The notes below the pieces were generated by a model. It was not told where the DNA came from. It was given only the letters and a program-made list of their open reading frames with translations, and searched no databases. The position numbers and the translations under genes were made by a program. Below are positions 37,522-50,414 of a DNA stretch of 64,000 nt, in pieces (position 1 is the first letter of the stretch; the number at the start of each line of letters is the position of its first letter). Source of the stretch: Actinomucor elegans (taxonomy: Eukaryota; Mucoromycota; Mucoromycetes; Mucorales; Mucoraceae); NCBI GenBank assembly GCA_026027325.1, contig JAMSLZ010000005.1:2852001-2916000 (forward strand), written 5' to 3'.

Positions 37522-40303
37522 AGAATACAGAAAAAAAAGGACGACAAAAAAAAACAATTTAGCGTCCTCCACACCCGAATTTATTTATCAGCTCCTTTTG
37601 AAAATAAAAATAAATATAAAAATGCTGTAGAACACTCTTGGCCCTTCTTTCTGTGCTACAAACCCTGTTATGTTCATCATTCTTTATCTTGTTTATAACA
37701 AAACAATAACATGCGTAGTTAAGCTTGAATTGAAATATTTTTTTAAATTAAATTTGCAAGCTTACGTTCCAATGGACTTGGAACGTATATATTAGATAAT
37801 GCCATAATCAAGTCGGTCGAATAGTGATATTCATGACATAGAGACCATAATAATTTGGGCAATCTAATCATAATAGTTGTTAGTTTTTTGTAATGCAGAA
37901 AAAGATACAGGTATTTTTGTTAATTATGGTTAATGAGTGGTATCATGTTTGATTTCAAGTTGAATCAAGGCTCCAATAGATCAGACGCCTCATCTGCCCA
38001 TGGAGCAATATTCAAATGCAAAATCTAACCTAAATTGGTTCTAAGATCTTGATGCGATTAGCAAACGCTTATATGAATAAATGTAAAAACTACTTGGCGG
38101 AAAGACTAGAGTTCATCTTTTGTGTTTTTATTTAAATAATATTGCAAGATGCTGATCGTATACCAACTAATCATATGTAAGATTTGACTGTGAGATCTAT
38201 GTAAATTGAGGCAATTTTGTATCGCAAGGATATTGCTTTAATAGGTCAATATTTAAACTTCGATTTTACTTTTAATGCTCTGTACAAAAACCTTTTCAAG
38301 CCTCATTATATAACTGTTTAGCTTGTAAATATGAGGAGGGATACCTTACATTTATGTTGTATTTTTTGTATCCAAAAGATATGTGCTATATCTGCATTTC
38401 AAAACTTTAGAACTTTTTTTAACCATGAAATCTCCATGGGTTTAAAGAGATAATCAACACTTTTCGTATTATATATTGCTAATATATAGTATTCAGTAAT
38501 ATATTTATATCAGACTTTGCGTATGGGTATATTGTTACTATTAAAACGGTGGGGAAATGGAGAAGGTCTTGTGGATTGTGTAATCAACCAATAGCTGAAT
38601 TCATTCTTGCCCCAGACAGCCAATCAATATTGTGGTAATACTTTATGCAGGAATGTGTAATTGAGAAATACTATCTTCCCCTCTCCCAAAAATCATCTTT
38701 TATAATCCGACCTCAATAAGCGGAAAATCAAGGCAACATTGCAATCATTCGAATAAATCTAGAGTAAAATGCGCTCTTTTGAATTCAAATGTTTTTAGTA
38801 TTTTATTTAAATAAATAAGAGCTTCAGCATCACTCGGACAACTGAATGGTTTTTACATTTTGCATGAAAGGTTTCCTTTTTTAAAATCATACAAACCTTA
38901 AACCATTTAAAAGGGAATATGAACATGTACAAGTTTTGTTAACCATCAAAGTCACGATTGTATATCTGTTGTCTTCTATGATATATTTTTTATTTGTTGA
39001 AAATTTCCGGACTTCAAAATTATCAAAGTCTGGCTGTTTCGACGCATATACACAAGTCGAGCGATATTGATAGATTTCATCCCAATGTTACGTCAGATTA
39101 CTAGTACATGCTCAGATTGTCCAACTGCATCTAACAAAAACAACATCAAATCTACTCGATTGTACGGTTTTTCTCATAGCATGGTTAATTATATTATTGA
39201 TGCAGCATGACAACACGAATGAACGCGAATAATTGCTGAAATCAGCTAATCTCGCCTCAATATCAGATCTGATTTAATAATCCAATCTCATAAAAATCTG
39301 CTTGTACTTGGCAGAAAAAAGAGCTCAGTTCTACTTGATCGCTATCTTTTTATTAATTCTCTTGGCTGATAGTGGTATGGAGCAAATCAACATGAGTGAT
39401 CTCGGTCAATCTCGGTTTAATGAGGGCATCTGATTAGCTTATTCATTCTCAGAATGATCGAGAGCCATACGGCAAAACTTCAAAACTATTTGATCGCGTG
39501 ATTTAATCTGTACTCATTTGTAAATGTATAATATTCATGAATGATAGCAGTTTTCATTTTTAGCGTCAAGTCGTACTCTTGGTTAGTTTTTGATTCACTG
39601 ATACCGTATATAAATCGGAAGCCCGACAATCTAAGCCATCCCTTGGCCGCTGCATGACTTGTATCATACAAAGCCGAGGATGAGCCAACAATGACCCTAA
39701 GTTACTGAATTGTAATATCTACTATTTACAAAAAAAAGGAGAGGGTTTCTTAGTGCAAATGTGATATAACCGAGTTCTGAAAGAAGCTGTATCAGTCCTA
39801 TGGTAAATGAACGCCCCTCAATGTAGGTTTGAAACACACCCTTTTAGACCAATAATATGAGGAGCAATAATCATCCTAAATAGAATCATGAACTGCGCCT
39901 GTGTTCAATTGCGATATTATCTAGGACCATACTGAGAAGGTGCTACAATGATGAACGATAAGTCTAACCCAAAATTACGCATATGTCAGGGCTTATAGCA
40001 CTTTTTTTTTTAATTCAAAAAAAAAAGCGTATACATGGAATGCTTTATTTCATGTTATATGAAATGGGGGGGGGGTTTTTTTTGCATAGAAAAAGGTAAA
40101 AGGAAGGATCAATAGTTTTATACATAGGGTCTACTTTTTTCTTAACAAAAAAGAAAGGGAAAGGGAAAGGGAAAGGCTTCAATAGGACATGGATGTAAAA
40201 AAAAAGGGGGGGAATGTTATAGATTGCGTTGTGTGTAGAATAGATAAGGGTAAATAATTAATGTAGCTAAATAATATATATAGTAAATATAAGGGTATTC
40301 TAC
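37522..40303. other. 2.8-kb intergenic region
   Basis: Upstream of the PMT gene and downstream of the GATA/PHD gene. AT-rich; near 40066-40078 a G run is followed by a T run, and a GGGAAA microsatellite lies at 40153-40175. A 61-codon minus frame at 39486-39671 is not convincing. No RNA gene seen. Confidence 0.45.
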
Positions 40304-42108
40304 TTAAGCAACAGTAGTAGTAGTAGCATCTTTGGACCTTTTATGTGAGGCTCTTGGTAGCAAATGCATTAAAGGCATATGTTTACGTGGTAATTCCACA
40401 ACTACATAGAAGAAGAAAAAATTAGTCCAAGGTATAAGAATACAATGAAAAAAAAAATTACTTACCAACTTTGTTACGTTTACGATTCTCCTTGCATAAT
40501 GCACTACAGAACCAGCGCACAGAATCAACTGCTGGGTTGACGGTAATCACGGGTGTATGACAGTGTTGATGGTAAGCACGAGAACATCCGCCTTGACAAA
40601 GAATCAAATGGTTGTCCTTTTGGTTTTGTTCCGGAGATTGACATACGATACAGAAATGTTGAACTACAGGACGTAAGCGTTCTTCTAATTTTTCATTGGT
40701 AAATGCAGAGAGATCTAAACGAGGCATTCGACTGGCAAGACCATAGCCCTTATAATCACATCCATGTTTACTATGTAGAAAAGACGTTTAGTTATTTGTC
40801 ATCCAAGCTCCTTTGTTTGATCAAGAAAACTTACTTGCAAAGGGTTCTTTTACCCCATGGACCAGGTCTCCAGTTCACGCCTTCTGTCGTACCGCAATAT
40901 CTACACCAATCGATACTGGCTTCAGTCAAGTGTTGAAACACAGTCTTTTCATCTTTCTCGGATTCTGCGATAGGTTCAATCAGCTGACATCGGTTGGAAG
41001 TGTCTCTGCTTGGGTCTATAGAGGTGGATTTATGGTTTGGATAAAGAATAGGATGTACTGGTAAGAGCTTTTTCTTTTCTTCGTGCTCTGTCTTTTTTTT
41101 GGGTGATTTCTTTACAGATGCCATAACAGGAGTGGCCTTTGACTTCTTGCGACGCTTTTGACGGGGGTTTGAACGTACATTATCTTTGATGAGCTTCTTG
41201 GATGCAATAGAGTCTTCATGATCAGAAAGCTGCAATTGATTCATGGCGCTTACTGGGCTTCTGGCACGTTTACGCTTTTTTAGGTTTTGTTGAATAACGA
41301 AATATTCTTCTTCTTCACTATCACTACTGCTATTACTGCTGAGGCTGAGACGGTCGTCATCATCCTCTAGGGTTGTTTCAGAAGGTGTGGGCAGGTCACA
41401 GGCTACATCTGCACGAAAGGCATCTAAAAGTTTAAACCAGTCCAAATCATCACTGCTGGCGGTGGATAAGCGACGCAACGATGGTTTTGGTTGCTGTTGT
41501 TGCGGTTCACTTGCAGTCGACTCGGTCAGAACGGAATCTAGATCATCATATTCTTCGTCTTCGTCATCATGAATTATCTTGGATGATTTTTCTTCAATAA
41601 TGCCACCTTCAAATAAAGGCTCGTGGTTGTACAAGAAATTAGTGGGTGATGTTACGGGAGAAAGGCAAGGGGAAGTGGTAGACAGCTTGTCACTGTGTTG
41701 AGAAGAGGATAATGAAGAATGGCTACTGAGAGACGCAGTATCGTCGTGATCCACGGAAATTGGGTATAAAGCATCACGCGATAAAGTGGAGGGCTGGGCC
41801 AAAAAGACATCATCCTTGATAACATTACAGCTGAACAGCATAAACTGAATAGAAGAATCCAGTGTCGGACTTGTAACCAAATCATCGATTGCCATTCTTG
41901 GTGCTCCTATTGGTAAAACTGCAGGGCTGCTCTCGTGATACGCGTCTGGTGACGAGCCCCCAATAGGCTTAGCAAACGTACAAGTTTGATCTAGTTGTAT
42001 TATTGTATCCCAAATGTTCATATTGTAAGTTGGATTACTGTTAAATGATTGCGAGAGTACAGTAAGATGGTTTTCTTCTTTGTCAACCGAGATATTGTTC
42101 ATCGTCAT
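40304..42108 (-). CDS. GATA-like zinc finger and PHD finger chromatin/transcription regulator
   Basis: Likely nuclear regulator that reads chromatin. Exons: 42108-40835, 40770-40466, 40401-40304; 558 aa. I start at MTMNNISVDK because the frame upstream of it is AT-repeat derived (runs of Tyr/Ile). Residues 1-400 are disordered with acidic (DDEDEEYDDLD) and Ser-rich stretches and two basic clusters (KKRKRARSP, RQKRRKKSK) that suit nuclear import. A finger begins at about 402: CRYC, 18 residues, then C.....C: CRYCGTTEGVNWRPGPWGKR continues LCNKHGCDYKGYG. It has the GATA-type Trp and GP turn but CNKHGC in place of CNACG. A PHD finger follows (CIVC ... LCQGGC ... YHQHC ... FCSALC; C4HC3 complete). 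The C-terminus is basic. The pairing of a GATA-like finger directly with a PHD is seen in fungi; the exact family name is unknown to me. Confidence 0.85.
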
Positions 42109-42774
42109 ATTGTTCAAGTATATATATAATGAGTAGATGTGATATATATGTGTGTATATATATATATGATATATTATAGTGTATATATATATATATATTA
42201 TGCGTATATAGAGAAAGGTGAAGGAAAAGAAGAAAAAGAGAGGAAAAAAAGGTACTTTTTGTTTTGTTGGCCTATAAAGGGGACAGATGCCAATCAGTTT
42301 CCGCCACTTCTTTTGCTTATTTCGGACCACGCCCGTGCTGCCATGCATATTATGTTTCGTTCGTTGTAGTAATAAAGCTCATTTATTTAATATTACCATT
42401 TGATTAAAAGTACTAGAACTTGCGGTTGAAACAAAAGCCAAGCTCTGTTACGATCTAAAAAAACACATAGAATCTTGGTATTTCTCTTTTTTTTTGCCAA
42501 GTATTTGCTATAATACAATTATACTTTTATATAAAAAGGCATATTCAGTATCACTTAGTAGCGTCTAAACAGATGACTTTCTGGTAGAATTACTACTTAC
42601 TATTGCCATTATCCTCCCTCACTTTAAGCCTACAAATACAATTCTGAAACACTGAAATCCGGAGTTCTCGTCTAAAAGATATAGTAAAAAACTACTGTTT
42701 CTTGTCGAGAAATCGAAACTGAGTCCTAATCCCAAAATACTCAATTAAACTGATATCTTGTCCTCTTGTTACAC
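42109..42774. repeat. AT-repeat leader and upstream region of the GATA/PHD gene
   Basis: Several (AT)n/(GTAT)n runs at 42117-42210 sit immediately upstream of the chosen ATG and would be transcribed in the leader if the start is right. No coding exon seen further up. Confidence 0.45.
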
Positions 42775-43310
42775 TAATCATCAGAATAGATTTTGTAATC
42801 CTTACGTCTTTCGTCATATAAATCCCAGAACAGGTCATCCAGTTTTGTATGAAAGCAAAGAAAAAATAATAATAATGAGTAGATCAAAGCATATATCCCA
42901 TTAAACGTAACATACCATCTCCTTTATGTTTCAGTTTCTTAATTAACAACTGAATTCCATCCCCCCACGCGTAATTTTTTTTTTAATATAAAATATGACT
43001 TGGTCTGAGCTTTAGCCTTTTCGTCATCTCCAGTAGGTTCAATGACCGCTTGAACGAGCATCATAAACTCTTCCAATAGCACGCGATGCTTTAGGTGAAA
43101 AAAATAGCTTCTTTCTTTCTGACAGGCATTGCGTTTCAGTACAAAAAAGATGAATTGATAGCAACAAGTTTAAAGCTTAAAATACTAGTGGTTGGTGGGC
43201 TTCAAGCAGTACATCTGTCAAAATGTAAATAAGGTTCGCAGTAGTAGTAAGAAGCCTTCCACTAACGAAAACAAAACTGATCGATCTGGAGACTTTTTAC
43301 TGGGCTCAAG
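42775..43310 (-). pseudogene. Decayed protein-coding sequence, unknown family
   Basis: Minus-strand blocks that read as protein but sit in shifting frames: EPSKKSPDRSVLFSLVEGF (about 43245-43310), then KHRVLLEEFMMLVQAVIEP and GDDEKAKAQTKSY (about 43005-43100), then YAWGDGIQLLIKKLKHKGD (about 42925-42985), and finally KLDDLFWDLYDERRKDYKI followed by a natural stop near 42779. A ten-A run between the second and third blocks and no usable splice acceptor there point to a frameshift rather than an intron; a GTATGT donor does follow the third block. The order and spacing look like one gene or element ORF after several indels. Not recognised. Confidence 0.45.
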
Positions 43311-44720
43311 CTAAAAAAACGTCATTTATTAGAAAGTAGCGCACGGTCTGTACAAGTACTATTGATTTATATTCAAGTCACTGTATATCTAGGTATAGAT
43401 ACCAATACATTATATCTTTCTGGGCATACATTTACTCATCGGAAACGAGACTGGAACAAAAACTGCCACATACCCCAAGGTTGAAAATGTGATATTAAAA
43501 CACATATAATTTATATGTATTTGCTGAAAACCACATAGTGAAATCATAGTACTGTAGCCAAAAAAAAAAAAATGGCTTTCGTATATATAACAATCCATTC
43601 TGAGTATGCCATACTTATTAGATGAGATCTTTGACCGAGATCAGCCAAGAGATCTAGATGAGTAGAATTTTGATATGTAATATACGTAACTGGCTGCTCA
43701 TCAGCAAAAATATAATCCATTCATTATATTTTATTTAAAGAATAGTACTGTTAGGTGAAGCTACTCGCTATAAACATGTAGTACTATTCAGATGTGCGAT
43801 TTGATCAAGAGATCTACAGAAATTGAAAAGTTTGCAAAGCGTGTTTACCCTATTATGCTCCTATTTTTAACATCCGCCTTTTTTTTTTTTTTTTTTTTTT
43901 TTTGTATTGAAGTGTAATCTACAAGCAGCAGGGCTTGTGTACATGAGAGCATATGCCTGTTTACTTGTGGTGGGATTTTATACCAAAAAGGATTCGAGAT
44001 ATAACTATATATAATAAAAAAAATGAAGTATGGCTTTTTCATCAACAAAAATACCTTGTAATTGAACAAAGTATAAAGCATAATCTGAATCATGCAATGC
44101 ACAATTTAATTAACTATCAACTTTGCAAAAATGTTTTGTATTTATCGATTACTTTCTTTAATTAAAAGATTAACCAAAATCTTTCTAATTGTTTTGCAAA
44201 GCTCATGAAAACTCCACCTTCAATATCCGAAGGCAATGAAAGCCCCAGAAAGTCGATACGCAGTAGTAGCTGTAGTAACAGATTCTTTTGTATCTTTATT
44301 TTGACGGTATAAAGGGTATATTTTATGATGTAACTATGTTTATTGTACTTTGATATATATATATATATATATATATATACCTATATTTGTTTTTGTTTTG
44401 TTTCATATAAAAATCATGATTGATCATCATAACAAATAGAGAACAAATAGGAACGCTTGAGACCTCTACATCGAAACAATAATAGTTCATAATGATAAAC
44501 TGAGCCTGAACTAATATTACATCGATACTACTCAAGAAACTCAATAAGTAAAGAAAGTCTAGAACAAGACAGATTTAGATTAAAGAGCGACTAGCTTTCA
44601 TAAGTTAGTAAGAAATTGGATTTATTAATTATCCGCACAGTTACAGTATTCTGTAACTTGATAAATTTACAAAGAGTTATGACATTAATGATTATATATA
44701 TATATAATAGTAACAAAGGA
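43311..44720. repeat. Gene-free region with poly-T and AT microsatellites
   Basis: Holds a T run of about 23 at 43879-43901 and an (AT)n run at 44351-44379, close to the 3' end of the NPC1 gene. No gene seen. Confidence 0.45.
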
Positions 44721-47700
44721 CTACTCGACAGACATCCTATTTGACGCGTTATAACCTGCTGAGCCTCTTTGATCATTATCAGGCATATCCTCAATTAGAA
44801 CCTGATCTGAGCTTTCATTATCATCGATTAAAAGGCCGCGGTTGTTTCGACCTAATCCTCTCCAGTCATGACCTGTAGACCAAGCAAATCCGTCCTCATC
44901 AAATTCTGCCATAAGCGCCATGCCTTCACCTCCAAACATACTCAAAAGAACAGGCAAAAGAACGAGTCCATGTAATGCACCCAGCACAACAATAGAAAGA
45001 TCTAATCAAATTTCCATTCAGCTGGATATTCTGGTAAAAAATAAATGCCACTTACACATTCTAAAATAGTATACTTCAAAGATCTTGGAACGCGTGAAAG
45101 CGAGTACAGTAATACCAGCAAACTTGGTCAATGTAATACCGCAAAACACCTGTAAACCTCAATGATGAGTGTTCTGAATATCCTACAAATATATATATAT
45201 ATATACTTACAGAGCTACCAACATCCACCATACTCTTGCCAGCTCTTTCTTCTTGAGTTCCACTAGCAACCATAAACCCACGAGCAATATGGCAGCAGAA
45301 TTCCACGCTGATACCTACGCAAATGACCAAGTTTACCAGACTTACAGCGTTCAAACTAACGCCCCATATGGTCATCACGCCGATGACATCTATCAAGATC
45401 ATGATCACTACTGTCATGACTATCAAACCGCATCGAATACTACCCAGCAGAGAGCTCGTCACAATAAAAATGGAAAATATAGCCAATCCCAAGATCTGCA
45501 CAGCCATGGATACGATGTAAGTATACTGTTCAAAAAAGATGTAAAACACGGAATAAGGATAGACCTCCAATTCTAACTCTTGGCTCAAACCATCGGCAAT
45601 ACGCTGAGCCGATTCATAAGCTGCAATAAACTGCTTCTGATTGCGTAAAGGCGTATGGAATGTACGAAAATGAGAGGCCTTGATGGTCACGTCTTGGCGA
45701 TCAGATACAATGGCGTCACCATAGGCGGCTTTACCGCCCAAAGGACAATCTTCATCAGGAGACATACCAATCCAGAGATCATAAAAGTCCAAAAAGTCGC
45801 GTCCTTGAGGGAAATGGTTCATACTGACGTCCCAGTTGGCATTACAGTACGTACACTCATCTTCATCATCCCAGGTGCCACACAATTCCCATTTGCGTGT
45901 ATAATATGGCTTTTCCAGATTACTCAGAGGACGAGGCGACATGTTAGGGGGCTGAATCTTTAATCGGCAGCATTCGGTAGCAGGATTAAGCCAGTTCATG
46001 AAATCATCAAACCAAACACTGGTAGGTTCACCAATGTAAGATACGTTGGAGCGCTTACGTTCTTGTTCGAGAACATTGGCCAGTGAACGTTCATGGCACG
46101 CAGGGAATCGACCACAAATCTTTTGCTGTACAGATCGTTCTGTCACATTGGCACCTTTGACAACAAAGTAGACTGGAGGACCCACATTAAAGTACTTGTC
46201 CATGTCGTTAAAGTACTGCACAAGGTAAGAGTCTGAGGGTAAAGCAATACGCTGGTCGAGACCCATAGGTAGTTGAGGCGCAAGGGAAATACCGATAGTG
46301 AATAAGCCAATGAAAGCAAAGCATATGATATAACGAACAGATCGATTAAGGATTGTAGGAACATAATAATATTTGACTATTTTCTGTAAAAAGCCTTCCT
46401 TCTCTATAACATCAGGTGCTTTAATTTGAACGCAAGGCATACAATCAACACGATTGTTCTAGACATAATAGACTATGTAAGTATGTTGACATGTACAAAC
46501 GTGTCTGTGTGTGTTTATACCTGTTCTCTGTAAGCATCTAGAACCATACAGGATATGAAGCAAGTTACTTGCAGCACAAAGTCAACGAAAACGGCAATAG
46601 ATGCTACAATTGCAAAGCTACTGACAGCTGGCATGGTCACTAACGTTCCAAGACCAAATGCAATTGTTTCACTAAGGGAGCTCAATAGAATACTAGGGCC
46701 CATTTTGCCCAATGTCTTGGCTGCCCGCTCTTCAATGGATTCATCTTCACCTAAATCGACACGTCTAGCATATTCATGACATAGAATAAAGATATTGTCT
46801 ACGCCAACAGCAAGGACCAAGAAGGGAATCACTTCAGCAATGATCAAAGTAATTTTTTTGCCTGTAAACGAAAAGATGCCTACCGCAGTAGACACAGAAA
46901 AGATCACTATGAGGATACCGCAAACACCAAGACTGAACTTGGAATCAATCAAAAGACGACGAGGATTGAAGGATGAGAGTCGACCTAAAGCAATGGAAGC
47001 ATAGATAAACATGACTAGGTAACTAATGATCACTGTGCCTGCATCTGTATTGCTTGACTTGTTTAATTCCTTCTCTAAAGAGCTCTGTTGTTCAGAGTTA
47101 GTGCAAGTGGTATCTTTCATTCATCATTACTAGTATTACCTCTGTTGAATAACTGATGCTTACTCCATCCCATTCGGGTCGATCATTTAGTGTTGTGAGT
47201 ATAGTAGAAAGCAGTGTCTTTTCCCAATGCTCGGACCTGGCTGTTTCAGATTCATTAATCGAGTTTGTCAAGACAAAGGTAACGACGAAAGCTCTTGCAG
47301 TAGTATACTTTTCATCTTGATATCCACCTAGAATCATCTCTGGCTTCAGTGGCTGCTGAAACTCTGGTAAACAAAGTGAAGGTTGAGAGGTGCACTGTTC
47401 CAACGTGCTTTCCCAACTCTCAGGATCAAACATATCAATATCGCCTTGCCAGTATCCAGTAACCGATTGAACAATACAAGCATCACCATTGGGATGAAAA
47501 CAGACATCTTGCAGTGTATCATGATACACATTTGATTCCATGGCTCTGATTTCATCTTCCAGCTTAAACAGACTCTCGAGACGATCAGCAGATGCAACAG
47601 GCTGATCCGTTTCACTAACGAAAAACAACTGCGTAGTACGGTAGAACGGCGTAAAGTTTTCATCAAAATGAGTCTTTTGGGCTAGTGCTGTTGAGGATGG

Positions 47701-48900
47701 AGCCACCCACAGATTAACAGGATTACGCTCTAGCGAAAACCAAGACCAACCTAAAGAACAAACAGCTACGAACACAAGAGATGTCAAGATGACGAGCCAA
47801 GGATAGCGGGCACAAAAAAGACCTTGGTAGTAGAACCAGTTTTGCAAGCGAGAATTAAGCCAATATCTACGTGGTGTATAGTCAGGGTCAAGCAGGTTTT
47901 CATCATCATCATCCTCCAATGCGTCTTCATCGTGGTCATCAGAGAGTGCAAGTCTTTCATATAAACCTCTGGATTCTGCACGATCTAAATTAATGCCTAA
48001 AAACTGCTGCATCCATTGGCCAACTTTTTTGTTTCTAGCCACTAGTAACGTAATACCCATTGCAAGAATAGTAGCATAGGTAATCAACATGGCAAAACTC
48101 CAACAACGCAATAAACCAACATGACATTCAGGTTTCTCTCCTGGAGCTGGGGGCAGGACGGGACAAACAGCTTGACAATCAACGCAAGCACAACGATATG
48201 CTGGATCTGTATCATTACAAAGCCTGCCATCTTGATTATAGCGTACCATTCCATTATGAGGCTTATTATTGATAGGCGGGAAATCGATTTGAAAGGGACT
48301 TCCAAGCATTGGACGTTTTACACCCATATAGGTGACCATCTCGTGCCATTCTTTGGCCCCTCCACCAATAAACTCCATAGCATAGCCATTGCTTGATCCA
48401 AACTTGATATCTTTGCAACTATCAAAGAACTGTGAACCGAAATTATCGCCTACCCAATAATCTGTGCCTGTAACAGTTAAGGTATCAGCTTTATCTCCTG
48501 GTTTAGAAGAGGTGATGTTTACAAATGTGGATTGGTCGGGAGAACACGTAAATGAACACCAGAATTGTAAGAAATTGCTCCAACAAGCAGGGCAGGATGA
48601 TATAATAGTTTCTGCTCGCTTGACCTGTTTGACGAGGTCTTCCAATTGCGATTCGTCGCAACAAGCTGGACCAGTCAAATAGTCTACACCACACGTATCG
48701 ACAAGTAGTTTACGGAAAGAAGAAGAGTCGGGTATAACTGCTGGTTCGTTGTTAACACAAGGAAGTTGAGAAAACCCTTCATGTCCACATTGTCCACGCA
48801 TGGCACAATAGCCCGGTTTATGAATGGGCGTAAGAGGTTCAGCAATAGTTAATGTTATCGACCATATAAGACTAAATAGAAAAAGTAACCTTTTAAGCAT
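44721..48900 (-). CDS. ncr1: NPC1-like intracellular sterol transporter
   Basis: Late-endosome/vacuole membrane protein that takes sterol from NPC2 and passes it across the glycocalyx to the membrane. Exons: 48900-47140, 47084-46521, 46458-45211, 45149-45056, 45001-44721; 1315 aa, near the family length. A signal peptide ([18 protein letters not shown]) is followed by the Cys-rich N-terminal sterol-binding domain ([29 protein letters not shown]). A membrane helix at about residue 275 leads to the lumenal middle domain; the sterol-sensing domain is in exon 2 ([45 protein letters not shown]). The Cys-rich lumenal domain is in exon 3, and the last RND-like helices ([34 protein letters not shown]) are in exons 4-5. 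The cytosolic tail is acidic and contains GLLID rather than the animal LLNF sorting signal. The symbol follows yeast Ncr1 by function; orthology was not tested. Confidence 0.95.
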
Positions 48901-50414
48901 TTACTGTGTTATTAAATGATAAAAAGAAAGTAAAAAAAGAAAAGAAAAAGGGTATCTGTATCATGAACACTCGGGGATATACACAGAAAAACGATCTTGT
49001 GGGTCATGCAAACCAGTGAGAAACTTAAAACCAAGTACGATGGAATTGAGCAGCCAGTAATGAACAAGCGGCCAATTAAAACCTCTAGCGATACGATCGT
49101 AAATCGAAACGCATTCGTTTGAAAGATTGGATTGACAAAAAAAAAAAAAATACATAACATTAAGGAGTTTATTAATATCACTATTGATACAAGCAAAGCA
49201 TATATTTGATTACTTTCTATGTCTTTTTATGAACACTATGACGTTCTATTAGATGCAGGTGCCCATTATGAGCGTGGGGTACTATTCAAATAAGACATTA
49301 AACCGAGATGGGTTGACAAAATTATTGATCAATATATTTACATTACATGTTTTACATAACATTTATACCCAACTGCTAAAACATAGTATACTTGTTGGAA
49401 ATTACTAAAATAATAATCCGAATAGATAAATGCAGCAATTCAGTTTGAACATGTTTTGGTCATTAGGTGCGGCATTAAGCTAGGTTTGGCTGAGAAATGA
49501 CGAAATATTAAAAAATAGCCAATTTCCAGAATACCATTTTTATTAATATTTGTATTTTCAGAAATATACAAGTTATGAGTGCGTTTTAAAAAGCAGTTCT
49601 TTATCAATTAAAATCTTGAGTTGGATGAGCTGCATTATTAATTTACTGTTGATTAGCAAGAAGTCTGAATAGAATGAGTGGCAATTAGACGACGAATCAG
49701 GGCTTCAGATTATTAAGATGTTTTTGGAAATGTGAAAAAAGTGATTTATACATAAGTTTTCCTTTGTATACGATCGCTCGGTTAAGTGCCTGATGATTAG
49801 AGAGCCATATCAGCATCTCAGCATCTCTCTTTCGATTGCATTACATATATTGTTATTGATAGTGACTGGTCAACTTATTTATTTTACCTCATATCTACAT
49901 TGGAAGCATACACTTGGGTCTTAATGGACGAAAAAATGGCATTCGCCGATCTGCCTCAGCATATTTAATCTATATCCACATCTATTAGAGTATTTGATGA
50001 ATAATCCATATTCAGGATGCGCCACTAAACCTATTACTAAAACCTTTATATTTAGCTATAGTAGGTGTGATGAACGCTGCACAATTGATAATAATTGGCA
50101 GTAAATCACATATTCTATAGCATTACCTCTAATCACGTCAATAAATACCTCTCGACTGAGCTCGGTTTATTTTCGCTCTATACTCTTAAGTAATAAGTTA
50201 CTGAATCTGTTGAAATCGCGATGATCTTTTGCTTATATTCTACTATAACCAGCACAGACCATTCAAGATCTATCATAAAACCCATTAAATATATCGGCAT
50301 TTCACTTTATACATATTTTAATAGAAGCTCTCAACTTTGTACCCATGTTTTATTCAATTAGTTGTATTTGATCGAAGCCAGAATTTTTCTTTTAACCTCA
50401 ATTGTCTTTTTGTT
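48901..50414. other. Intergenic region upstream of NPC1
   Basis: 1.5 kb between the NPC1 start and the Prp38 stop. AT-rich; no coding or RNA feature recognised. Should contain the NPC1 promoter near 48905-49200. Confidence 0.45.

Noticed and set aside
39486..39671. 61-codon minus-strand ORF in the PMT upstream region
   Set aside because: Too short and without context; expected by chance in 2.8 kb.
42109..42348. Upstream in-frame extension of the GATA/PHD protein (start near 42348)
   Set aside because: Its residues come from AT/GTAT microsatellites (Tyr/Ile runs) with no conserved character; taken as untranslated leader.
45253..45576. Plus-strand ORFs across the NPC1 gene (for example 45253-45576, 46555-46779)
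   Set aside because: Antisense shadows of a clearly conserved coding sequence.
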